From: Desmonostoc geniculatum HA4340-LM1
Lineage (GTDB): Bacteria > Cyanobacteriota > Cyanobacteriia > Cyanobacteriales > Nostocaceae
Direction: 5' to 3'
Assembly (NCBI GenBank): GCA_019359545.1
Contig: JAHHHB010000004.1
Location: 1-64,000 of the forward strand
DNA: 64,000 nucleotides
This document shows positions 36,492 through 44,042 of the stretch, in pieces. The notes under the pieces are model-generated. The model searched no databases, was not told the origin of the DNA, and was given only the letters and a program-made list of their open reading frames with translations. The stretch's first letter is position 1, and each line of letters starts with the position of its first letter. The position numbers and the translations under genes are program-made.

Positions 36492-36532
36492 GGGCGTGTT
36501 TTCAAAATTTTGTATGGTTTGAAAACACGCCC
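36492..36532. repeat. Hairpin GGGCGTGTTTTCAAA / TTTGAAAACACGCCC
   Basis: Perfect 15-bp inverted repeat with an 11-base loop, 22 bases past the stop of the leftward gene at 36555. It could serve as its terminator although no T run follows on the minus strand. Confidence 0.6.
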
Positions 36533-36554
36533 CAGTCACCATTGAGCCATCAAC

Positions 36555-37442
36555 CTAAATCTCAGCCACCGCCCGTTCAATTAAGCGACGCGCCAAAGTT
36601 TGCGTACCTGTGTGTTCATAATAATTGGTTGCTACATCCAGGAACGCCGCGAGGTAGTCTAACTTGTCATCGGCAATATCCGCAAAAGTTTGCAAGTTGT
36701 GGACAACTTTTTGGGGTGTTAAATTATTGGCGCTAACTAGCCCACTCATCCAACCTTTAACTGAGTCAAAGCTTTCGCCGATAAAGTTGAGTTTACTGCC
36801 GGCGTTGTTGCCTGGAATCACATCTTTGATGTTTTGGAAAGTTGAGTTTTGTTCTAACTCTTGGGGATTTGTCTGATTCAGCCCGGATATGGCTTTGCTG
36901 ATGAAGTCTGGGCCTAGAGGTATCAAACCATCAACACAAACTAACGCCACCATGCGGATGAGTGACTCACCGCTATATTCTCCCAAAGAAGCGACAAAAT
37001 CCCCGATACTATCTCCAGGAATGCCGTTAATTTGGCAGAAAGCTACCAATTCGGCGACTAATTTTAATGTCAAATCGATGGTTTGGGCTTTGTCAGGTTT
37101 GGGAGTGACAGAGTTTAAAAAACCCAACAAGGGAATTTTCTCGCCGACTTTGTTAGCTAAAGCTGCTGCACCAAGGGCTTTATCTGTATTATCAACGGTT
37201 TGATATAGCCACAAAGCTGTTTGATATCCCTGAGATTTATCGTTGAATAGATAAATTGCTCGTTCGCCAATTTGCTGAATTAAATCTTCGTCGGTTTCGA
37301 GAGTAACTGCCTTAATAGTGTTAACAAAGCCAACGGTATTTTGCCACTGGCCAGGGGCAACAAAATCGAGGGAATTTAACAAAGAAATAGTCAAGCCGCT
37401 GGTTGGCAATTGATCTACCAACTCAAAAATTGATTTGCTCAC
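36555..37442 (-). CDS. Hypothetical helical protein
   Basis: A 295-aa protein, mostly alpha-helical, acidic, without signal peptide or strong membrane span. Blocks such as ALWLYQTVDNTDKALGAAALANKVGEKIPLLGFLN and DKLDYLAAFLDVATNYYEHTGTQTLARRLIERA suggest a repeated helical bundle. I do not recognise a family with known function. The start is the first ATG. It lies 48 bases after the lipoprotein gene on the same strand, so the two may be co-transcribed. Confidence 0.6.
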   Translation of the reverse strand: MSKSIFELVDQLPTSGLTISLLNSLDFVAPGQWQNTVGFVNTIKAVTLETDEDLIQQIGERAIYLFNDKSQGYQTALWLYQTVDNTDKALGAAALANKVGEKIPLLGFLNSVTPKPDKAQTIDLTLKLVAELVAFCQINGIPGDSIGDFVASLGEYSGESLIRMVALVCVDGLIPLGPDFISKAISGLNQTNPQELEQNSTFQNIKDVIPGNNAGSKLNFIGESFDSVKGWMSGLVSANNLTPQKVVHNLQTFADIADDKLDYLAAFLDVATNYYEHTGTQTLARRLIERAVAEI

Positions 37443-37490
37443 AAAAATCTCCTGATCTAAGTTTTATTATGTTGATATTGGCAATGCGGC

Positions 37491-38000
37491 TCATTTGAGT
37501 TTAGCTAGTCCATTGAGATTAAATTTTTCTAGCCAAGCTGCGCGATCGCTAGCTGTAAATGACGGATCGCGGGAAAGTACTTTTACTTGGTACTTACCTA
37601 CTAAAATTGCAGTTTGCGTGTTACCTATTTCTACTGCCGGATAACCGCCAATTTTTTTGGTGCTTTTCGAGAACTTTGCTGCTGTTGCTGGTGTGCTGCT
37701 GGTATCGGAAATAGACAGCAACGCGATATCTTTACCGCCTTTTTTCAACTTCGCTTCAGCAAAACCTTTTTTCTCTTGGGTATAGACGCGCTGGTAGCCA
37801 TCACTAGCATCTGGGAACAATTTGTTAAATTCGCTACCTTGAGTAGCGGTCTTAGCCACAGCTTGACCGCTTTTTTGCTTAGTGCTATCTTGTTGCGCCT
37901 GGTCAAAACGTCCAGGTGTTTTTGCAGAACAAGATGCTGTCAGTAGTAATATTGACAGTAACAACGCAGCTACAACTCTACGCCCACGGTGTAAAATCAT
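37491..38000 (-). CDS. Putative lipoprotein
   Basis: A 169-aa exported protein. Residues 1-24 (MILHRGRRVVAALLLSILLLTASC) are a lipoprotein signal with lipobox LTAS-C. The mature part is Lys/Ser/Thr-rich, with a compact C-terminal domain (GYQRVYTQEKKGFAEAKLKKG ... KIGGYPAVEIGNTQTAILVGKYQVKVLSRD) like small periplasmic binding domains. Function unknown. Possibly in an operon with the helical hypothetical gene downstream. Confidence 0.7.
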   Translation of the reverse strand: MILHRGRRVVAALLLSILLLTASCSAKTPGRFDQAQQDSTKQKSGQAVAKTATQGSEFNKLFPDASDGYQRVYTQEKKGFAEAKLKKGGKDIALLSISDTSSTPATAAKFSKSTKKIGGYPAVEIGNTQTAILVGKYQVKVLSRDPSFTASDRAAWLEKFNLNGLAKLK

Positions 38001-38138
38001 TTTTGGGTTCTCCTGATACTTGAGCTTTGACGCAATTATCTGCGCTGCTTGTAATTTTGACCCAGAAAATTTACTTTTCGATAATTATTGCGTAGGTTGT
38101 AAATTATGGGACTTACCCAAGTGTCATATTTTTGTTCT

Positions 38139-38792
38139 CTAAATACTGTTGTCACGATAAGCTATGACAGCATAAAACGGATCTCCTCCAGGTGCGCCCA
38201 ACCACTGTAAAAAATTCGGTAATGTTGATTTTTGAACGATAACTTCCGGGGTGGTAAATCCTGGTACTGAAGCAAAGTAACCCTTGACTAATTCCACTCT
38301 CTGTGATTCTGGTGCTTCTCGCCAAGCTTGAATCGCCTTTTGAAAGAACATCCGGTTAGAAAAGCTGATAATGGCGACACCACCGGGTTTGAGGATGCGG
38401 CGGATTTCGGAAAATATTGCTTCTGGATATTGGACATACTGCACAGATACGCAATTGAGAACCGCGTCAAAATCTTCATTTGGCAAGGGAAATTGCGGAT
38501 TTTCGTTGAGATTTTGGACAAAGTAATGATTTAGGCGGGGATTACGTGCTAGTTCTTCGGCGTTGAGTCCGTGTCCCTCGATATGGGAAAATTGCATTTC
38601 TTCTGGGAGATGAGACACCCAGCTGCTCATCATATCAAAGATGCGGGTGTCGGGTTGGAGGCGATCGCGGTATAAATCTGTTAGCTGTTGAATAAATCCT
38701 TCATCAACATGGGTGACGAAGCGCGGATAAGCATAGAATAGCCGATCGTCTGTGTCGTCTAATTTTAGACGTTGATTCGGTCTTAGCTGCAT
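38139..38792 (-). CDS. Class I SAM-dependent methyltransferase
   Basis: A 217-aa methyltransferase of type 11 style: DAVLNCVSVQYVQYPEAIFSEIRRILKPGGVAIISFSNRMF is the canonical post-motif region; the SAM-binding motif I is weak (TRIFDMMSSWVSHLP). Substrate unknown. The start is set at MQLRPNQRLKLDD (38792), where family resemblance begins; an upstream ATG at 38867 would add 25 residues. Divergent from the GT39 gene with a short gap. Confidence 0.78.
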   Translation of the reverse strand: MQLRPNQRLKLDDTDDRLFYAYPRFVTHVDEGFIQQLTDLYRDRLQPDTRIFDMMSSWVSHLPEEMQFSHIEGHGLNAEELARNPRLNHYFVQNLNENPQFPLPNEDFDAVLNCVSVQYVQYPEAIFSEIRRILKPGGVAIISFSNRMFFQKAIQAWREAPESQRVELVKGYFASVPGFTTPEVIVQKSTLPNFLQWLGAPGGDPFYAVIAYRDNSI

Positions 38793-38989
38793 AAATCTCT
38801 CGTGTGGATAACTTTTTTCCAAAATTGCGGCAATTTCAGGTATTTTGAAACAAGCACTATGTAACATATTTTAATAACAGGAAGACACATGCGGGAGAAT
38901 TCTGAATTCTCAAAGTCCGTGTATTTCACTTGCCTTGGAAATTCGTCATAAATAAATCCACATTGCAGCATTCATTTTTTCTAAATTCA

Positions 38990-40651
38990 ATGTTCTACAA
39001 ATTACACGTTTTGCAGTATATTTGGCGCAAAATCTTGCTGTTAGCATCATTGCCATATTTTAGTTTGTTAGTTTGGATACTACCTTTATTACTATTTACT
39101 TCTGGGTATAACAGCCTGATAGCACATGATGAAGCGCTTTATGCTTCACGGGCACGTCTCATGTTTGATTCTGGTAATTGGATAGCACCTTGGGAAAAGG
39201 CACATCATAAAACACCGGGACCTTATTGGTTAATTGCCAGTTCCTATAAGCTGTTTGGTATCAATGATATGAGTGCCCGTCTTCCTAGCATGATTACAGG
39301 GATTTTCTGCTTATGGCTTGTATATGAAATCGGCAAAATTATCCTGGGGAAAAAATTAGCTTGGCTTGGTGCTGCAATTTTAAGTGTGGAATTTCTCTGG
39401 TTACAATATTGTCGTTTAAGTACGCCTGATGTGCCTCTAGTTTTATTAGTACTTTTAGCTATTTTGTCTTTTATTAAAGCAGAATTAAATCCTGTAAATC
39501 GCTCATTTTGGAGTTTTATTGCTGGTTTAAGTTTAGGTTTAGGATTCTTACTCAGAAGTTTTATGATTTTTGTACCAATCATAGCTTTGTTGCCTTATTT
39601 AATTTGGGATCATCGCCGTCATCGTCATCTGAATAACCCAATGTTATATTTGGGGTTTTTCGTCGGTTTAATTCCTAGTTTCATTTGGCTGTGGCTGAGT
39701 TGGTTACATTATGGAAATCAAAGTTTTGAGGAGTTGTACAAATTTGTTCTATATCAAGGTAGTAATGGTAATGACCATTATCAAACTAATTTTCTATTCT
39801 ATGTATGGAATATTGCCCTCAAAGCATTTCCTTGGGCTTTTTTCGGAATTTTAGGACTAATTTTGGCTATCCGTCGCCCCTTTCGCTACCAATTGTTATT
39901 AGTTGGATTTCCACTGGTCTTATTTATTGAAATTAGTATTTTTACGACTCGTTTCTCTCACTATAGTCTTTGCCTTTATCCGTTCGTCGCTTTGTTTGCA
40001 TCTGTGGGTTTAAGCTGGCTAGGCAAAATTTACGAGTTAGGAATTCCCTCGCAATCCCGTCTTCAAAAAGGTAAAAAAAATCTATTAAACTTTTTTGCCA
40101 AGCAGAATCTTGTGCGAAACCTCAGTTATGGTTTTGGCGGGTTCGGTATTTTACTTGTCATCGCCAGTATTGTGGTTCTTGGTTGGGGTGGTTCTGATAT
40201 CCGCAAGTATGCAATTATTGGCTTGGGTATGGGATTGGGTTGGTTAATTTTACCCGTGGTGTGGATTGGTCGTTATCACTTTGGCAAAAAGTTTCTCACA
40301 ACTCGTTATTGGATTGCAGGTTGGTTAGTTCCTTGTTGGCTAGCTTTGGCGGCGATGGGCACCATAGGTCTGTTAAGTGACTATAATCCAGCTTTAAGAG
40401 TTTTTCTGCAACAAAGTGCGATCGCTTCTATTTTGAAAACTAATCCGATATACTTTGTACAAATAGATGATAAAGTCCAAGTACTGCTCGATTTCTATAT
40501 TGCTATTGACGACAAACGAGTAGCCTCATTTTCCGAAGTACCAGCTAATAGCTATGTTTGGACTTCTGAAGATCAATCCCCTCAATTATCCAGACCTCAT
40601 CGCGTTCTTGCTACTGTCAAAGAGTACCAATTTATTCAACTACTTCAGTAA
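38990..40651 (+). CDS. GT39 (ArnT/PMT-like) membrane glycosyltransferase
   Basis: A 553-aa polytopic membrane protein of glycosyltransferase family 39. The catalytic loop after the first span has AHDEAL (D47, E48), followed by WEKAHHKTPGPYWLIAS and NDMSARLPSMITG. About ten to twelve spans, then a soluble C-terminal part. Paralogue of the enzyme at 27001. The start ATG at 38990 is preferred to a TTG at 38930, but neither has a clear ribosome site. Acceptor and donor unknown; probably uses a polyprenyl-phosphate sugar. Confidence 0.82.
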   Translation: MFYKLHVLQYIWRKILLLASLPYFSLLVWILPLLLFTSGYNSLIAHDEALYASRARLMFDSGNWIAPWEKAHHKTPGPYWLIASSYKLFGINDMSARLPSMITGIFCLWLVYEIGKIILGKKLAWLGAAILSVEFLWLQYCRLSTPDVPLVLLVLLAILSFIKAELNPVNRSFWSFIAGLSLGLGFLLRSFMIFVPIIALLPYLIWDHRRHRHLNNPMLYLGFFVGLIPSFIWLWLSWLHYGNQSFEELYKFVLYQGSNGNDHYQTNFLFYVWNIALKAFPWAFFGILGLILAIRRPFRYQLLLVGFPLVLFIEISIFTTRFSHYSLCLYPFVALFASVGLSWLGKIYELGIPSQSRLQKGKKNLLNFFAKQNLVRNLSYGFGGFGILLVIASIVVLGWGGSDIRKYAIIGLGMGLGWLILPVVWIGRYHFGKKFLTTRYWIAGWLVPCWLALAAMGTIGLLSDYNPALRVFLQQSAIASILKTNPIYFVQIDDKVQVLLDFYIAIDDKRVASFSEVPANSYVWTSEDQSPQLSRPHRVLATVKEYQFIQLLQ

Positions 40652-40781
40652 TTTTTGTCATTTGTCATTTGTCATTGGTTATTGGTTATTCGCGGTGTCC
40701 CCTCATCTCCCTCATCTCCTCCAATCCCCAGTCCCGAAAAAACAGCTATTGCCAAAACACCTTAATTTAGATAGTATATGA

Positions 40782-40798
40782 ATATTACGCATACTAAA
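40782..40798. promoter_or_regulatory. Candidate MarR operator, site 1
   Basis: ATATTACGCATACTAAA, ending 11 bases before the start of the MarR gene. Nearly the same 17-mer occurs twice more downstream of that gene (41335 and 41380). Immediately upstream, TTTAGATAGTATAT gives a loose inverted partner. The position suggests autorepression. Confidence 0.55.
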
Positions 40799-40809
40799 CA
40801 TTTTGAGAA

Positions 40810-41277
40810 ATGGTTTCTACATCTAATCAATCCCTACCCTTAGAGCCGTGGCAGCAAAATCTTGCACCATATAATATGGGCTACAGAATCAAATTACTCT
40901 CGCAACTCCTTGGACGTAAGTTTACTGATAGACTAGAACCCTTTGGATTGACGCCGTTTCACTGGTTGGTGTTGTGCTGTCTTTGGCAAGAAGATGGTTT
41001 ACCTACTTCTAGTATTGGGGATAAACTCAAACAAGTGGGTGGTACTTTAACGGGGGTATTAGACCGTATGGAAGAACGCGGCTTGGTGCGCCGAGAACGG
41101 GACACTCACGATCGCCGCATCTGGCGAATCTGGCTAACGGATGCAGGTAGAGAACTACAAAGCGTCTTACCTCCAATCGCCTCAGCAGTACGTGATGAAG
41201 CAATGGGCGGTATTTCCCTTGCTGACCAAGAATTATTTTCCGAAATTTTGAATCGGGCGATCGCTAACCTCTCCTAA
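40810..41277 (+). CDS. MarR-family transcriptional regulator
   Basis: A 155-aa winged-helix regulator: LTPFHWLVLCCLWQEDGLPTSSIGDKLKQVGGTLTGVLDRMEERGLVRRERDTHDRRIWRIWLTDAGRE is a textbook MarR wHTH with wing. Such regulators usually repress an adjacent efflux operon and release on ligand binding. The next gene was evidently an HlyD/EmrA adaptor but is now a wreck. Three copies of a 17-mer flank this gene and are likely its binding sites. Confidence 0.9.
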   Translation: MVSTSNQSLPLEPWQQNLAPYNMGYRIKLLSQLLGRKFTDRLEPFGLTPFHWLVLCCLWQEDGLPTSSIGDKLKQVGGTLTGVLDRMEERGLVRRERDTHDRRIWRIWLTDAGRELQSVLPPIASAVRDEAMGGISLADQELFSEILNRAIANLS

Positions 41278-41334
41278 AGATCCTCCCACAATCACCCAAC
41301 CGGAGGAAGCAACATTAAGATTTATTTTGAGAAT

Positions 41335-41351
41335 ATAATACGCATACTAAA
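41335..41351. promoter_or_regulatory. Candidate MarR operator, site 2
   Basis: ATAATACGCATACTAAA, one base different from site 1, 45 bases before site 3, in the promoter region of the former efflux gene. Confidence 0.55.
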
Positions 41352-41379
41352 TAAAAGCCAAGCAAAGGCTCGTAAGTAA

Positions 41380-41396
41380 ATATTACGCATTCTAAA
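41380..41396. promoter_or_regulatory. Candidate MarR operator, site 3
   Basis: ATATTACGCATTCTAAA, one base different from site 1, 39 bases before the start codon of the HlyD remnant. Same orientation as the other two sites. Confidence 0.55.
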
Positions 41397-41434
41397 TAAA
41401 CGATATTTAATCAAACTGCAAGGAGTTGAAAATT

Positions 41435-41700
41435 ATGGGCGCTAGTACTTTGAACGGACGCAAGGAAAACAAAACCCCAGTTTTAAAAGAACAATTGATT
41501 ACAGATTCAGAGACTTTAGAAGCTGTAGAGACAGCAGAAGCACCTGTTGTAACTCCCAATGAACAAGAAGTTCCAGCGAAACGGAAAAAGCCCAAGCAGA
41601 TTACAATCGTTACAACGAATTGTACAAATCAGGTGCGATCGCTCGTCAGCAGTTAGACACAGCCAAAGCGGCCTATGATGTAGCTGTTTGTACGCATTGA
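41435..41700 (+). pseudogene. HlyD/EmrA membrane-fusion protein remnant
   Basis: The gene still has an AAGGAG ribosome site and a start (MGASTLNGRKENKTPVLKEQ), and runs to KRKKPKQ, where family members enter the membrane anchor. From about 41595 the sequence continues in another frame as ADYNRYNELYKSGAIARQQL and DTAKAAYDVA, the periplasmic coiled-coil part of HlyD proteins, then stops at 41700. The anchor, the first lipoyl half and the whole C-terminus are lost, so one internal deletion plus frameshift and a 3' truncation explain it. No EmrB-type pump follows. The drug or metabolite efflux system is dead at this locus while its regulator remains. Confidence 0.85.
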
Positions 41701-41740
41701 AATCTTAAACTCCTTATTCTCTCTGTGTCTGGGCGCCTCT

Positions 41741-41790
41741 GCGTGTTAGCGAACGCGAGTGCGTCTCGTAGAGAAGCGGGGCGTAGCCCG
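41741..41790. repeat. Short dispersed repeats (GTTAGCGAAC...GGGGCGTAGCCCG)
   Basis: GCGTGTTAGCGAACGCGAGT followed by GCGTCTCGTAGAGAAGCGG and GGCGTAGCCCG are combined Nostoc-type dispersed repeats. They begin 40 bases after the HlyD remnant and may mark the break point of its 3' deletion. Confidence 0.6.
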
Positions 41791-41828
41791 ATAAATCATC
41801 CCGCAATTATGCAACGCCAGAAAAACTA

Positions 41829-42106
41829 TATAGCGGTTATCAATTACATGAGGTACATAAATTTGTAGGGGCGCATAGCTATGCATTGGTGTCAACTTAA
41901 GCTCAAATGCTTGTCCCACATACGCTTTACCCCACCCTAACCCTCTTCGATGTATTGGGGAGGGAACTAAATTCCTTTTTCCCCCCAATCCATCGGGGGG
42001 ATTAAGGGGGGTAAAACGTCTGTGGGACGAGGGTTTCACGTTAAGTTGACACCAATGATAGCTATGCGCCCCTAGCTTTTACCTCACCAAAGCGATAAAT
42101 GCTATA
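41829..42106. repeat. Nested palindromic element, copy D (outer)
   Basis: Ends TATAGCGGTTATC and GATAAATGCTATA. The palindrome arms GTAGGGGCGCATAGCTATGC (41865-41884) and ATAGCTATGCGCCCCTAG (42058-42075) match base for base and are split exactly at the centre by the inner element. Confidence 0.8.
41888..42053. mobile_element. Inner MITE-like element, copy D (166 bp)
   Basis: Ends GGTGTCAACTTAAGC and CGTTAAGTTGACACC, flanked by ATT / AAT. It is shorter than copies A and B and has CCCCCCAATCCATCGGGGGG in the middle. Same orientation relative to the outer element as copy A. Confidence 0.75.
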
Positions 42107-42138
42107 GTAACGTATGATAAAACTACTCAGGTACTAAG

Positions 42139-42396
42139 ATGGTTATTAGCCAAAGTGAGTACTATATCTCCCCAGAAGAATATCTAGAAGGCGAGAAAGT
42201 AAGTGAAATTAAACACGAGTATATTGATGGGCAAGTTTACGCAATGGCGGGGGCGAGTGATGGTCATGTTACAGTTAGCATGAATGTATCTATGTTACTG
42301 CCAAACCATCTCCGGGGTAGTGGTTTCCGTGTCTACATGTTAGATATGAAAGCCCAAATTGAAGATGTATCATTAGTAGAGGATAATGTTTCCTAA
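42139..42396 (+). pseudogene. Uma2-family gene, 5' fragment
   Basis: An 85-aa frame. It starts like full Uma2 proteins (SQSEYYISPEEYLEGEKVSEIKHEYIDGQVYAMAGAS) and runs to VYMLDMKAQIEDV, then ends in LVEDNVS. Family members are about 190 aa; the catalytic half (PDVVV ... EVLSxST) is missing. The last four bases overlap the stop of the convergent Uma2 gene at 42393, so the 3' half was probably lost when the two loci were joined. Confidence 0.75.
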
Positions 42397-43190
42397 TCCA
42401 ACATTTCTGGGTCAATTCCTAAAGCATTAAGTTGTTCAACAGAGAGATTACGCAACTTGTCAGTAATTGATAGCCGCTTTTGTCGTTCAACTTCAGCACG
42501 TTCTTCACCTGTTAGCAGTATATTTCCTTGTGCATCCCACCACCGCAACCAAGGTAACTCTGCATTCTGATACAAACCCTGCCAAATTCCCAACTCTACC
42601 CCTAAAGGACTAATTGGGTAATGTCCTCTTTCATTGGGTTTCATCAGTTGATAGGTAGAATCGATTAGATGATACACCTCAACCTGGGCTTTTGCTACTT
42701 CATAAATTCCATAATAAGGCACTCGAATTGCCTGTTCATAAACCCAAAATTTACCAACATTCCCACTTTCTGCTTGCGATGGCGGCGTTTTATCTCGTTC
42801 TTCTGAACCATCTCCAGAGACAAATTGCAACACAATTAAAGGTGCGAGAGATTCTTCCCAGAGCACATAAGAACGCCGCGTTTTACCTTCAAGAGTTGGT
42901 GGTATATTCGGTATATAAAACCAATCTGGTGCCGAGATCCCTTTATCAGGAGGATCTGTCAATCCCCAGTAAATACCTAAATTTTGTCCAATACAATATT
43001 GTCCATCAGGATGGCGTTGTTCTAGAACAGGTTTAATTGAATCTGTAATTAAAATACTTTGCGGATGCTGCTGAAGATTTTTCACAAATGTACCATCTGA
43101 GTCTGGTAACTGAGTGTGGTCAGGTAAAGTTAATGCCGATATGGTACGGAGACAAGCTTTATATTCGTGATGGACATGAGAAAAAACCAC
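42393..43190 (-). CDS. Uma2-family (DUF820) putative endonuclease
   Basis: A 265-aa Uma2 protein. The family sequence begins at SALTLPDHTQLPDSDGTFVKN; the core has PDWFYIPNIPP, KTRRSYVLWEE and PLIVLQFVSGDGSEERD, followed by KFWVYEQAIRVPYYGIYEV and the charged tail GEERAEVERQKRL. The first 17 residues (MVFSHVHHEYKACLRTI) do not look like family sequence and probably come from foreign DNA joined upstream; the opposite strand across this joint reads as an unrelated short frame. Function of the family unknown. Confidence 0.75.
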   Translation of the reverse strand: MVFSHVHHEYKACLRTISALTLPDHTQLPDSDGTFVKNLQQHPQSILITDSIKPVLEQRHPDGQYCIGQNLGIYWGLTDPPDKGISAPDWFYIPNIPPTLEGKTRRSYVLWEESLAPLIVLQFVSGDGSEERDKTPPSQAESGNVGKFWVYEQAIRVPYYGIYEVAKAQVEVYHLIDSTYQLMKPNERGHYPISPLGVELGIWQGLYQNAELPWLRWWDAQGNILLTGEERAEVERQKRLSITDKLRNLSVEQLNALGIDPEMLD

Positions 43191-43274
43191 AAGAAGTATC
43201 TGGTGGTCAAATTGCTGCGGTTTACAATCTCTTTAGGTGAAAGCTTCAAACATAATCACAATGACACATAATTT

Positions 43275-43955
43275 TCAAGAAATACTAGAATCGTCTGATT
43301 TTTTAATCTCTTGCAATATTCGCTCAACTTGATTAACCCTTTCATTTCTATTCTGTTGTTTGAAGATATTTAAAGCTTTTTCTAGAGAAACTAGGGCTTC
43401 GTCTTTTTTATTTGTTTGCCACATTGCCAGAGCAAAATTAGTCAGTGCTTCAGCATAATTAGGATTAATTTCTAAAGCTTTTTGATATTCAGTAATAGCT
43501 TCCTGCCAGCGATTTTCGCTAGCGTAAACCATACCGATCGCATTATAAGCTAAAGCATATTTTGGCTGGAGGCGAATGGCTTCTCGGTAGGCGTTAATTG
43601 CTTCTTCTGATTTCTGTTGCCGAAAAAGCACGTTTCCCAGTTGAAAGTGTCCAAAGGTATCTTTGGGGAATTGTTTAATTAATTTGCGTAAATTTTCCTC
43701 TGCACCTTTCATGTCTCCTTGATTGTACAAAGCATTGGCTTGTTGGAGAATCTGCGATCGCTCTGATGGTCCTGTGTCGGAAAATTGCGCTAGTTTCTGT
43801 GATTGTCTCTGAGGATACTGTTGAGGCGAATCTAAAGAAACTTTTCCAGAAACCGCTAACACCGATGGTGATAGACCAATCGCAGTGATAATACTCAGTG
43901 TCATGCAGCTAAAAGATTGAACAAATGCTGATTTCAGTTTGCTGTTCAGTTTCAT
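43275..43955 (-). CDS. Exported TPR-repeat protein
   Basis: A 226-aa protein with an N-terminal signal peptide (hydrophobic CMTLSIITAIGLSPSVLA, cleavage after about residue 35). From about residue 85 there are four tetratricopeptide units, the clearest being AINAYREAIRLQPKYALAYNAIGMVYASENRWQEAITEYQKALEINPNYAEALTNFA. A scaffold for protein-protein contacts in the periplasm or lumen. Partner unknown. Single gene just downstream-facing from acs. Confidence 0.82.
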   Translation of the reverse strand: MKLNSKLKSAFVQSFSCMTLSIITAIGLSPSVLAVSGKVSLDSPQQYPQRQSQKLAQFSDTGPSERSQILQQANALYNQGDMKGAEENLRKLIKQFPKDTFGHFQLGNVLFRQQKSEEAINAYREAIRLQPKYALAYNAIGMVYASENRWQEAITEYQKALEINPNYAEALTNFALAMWQTNKKDEALVSLEKALNIFKQQNRNERVNQVERILQEIKKSDDSSIS

Positions 43956-44042
43956 CGCCCTGAATGCCTTAATAGTGTTCTAATACCTATGATAAATTGC
44001 GGGTGCGTTACACGGTAACGCACCACGATTAATCCAAAATTG

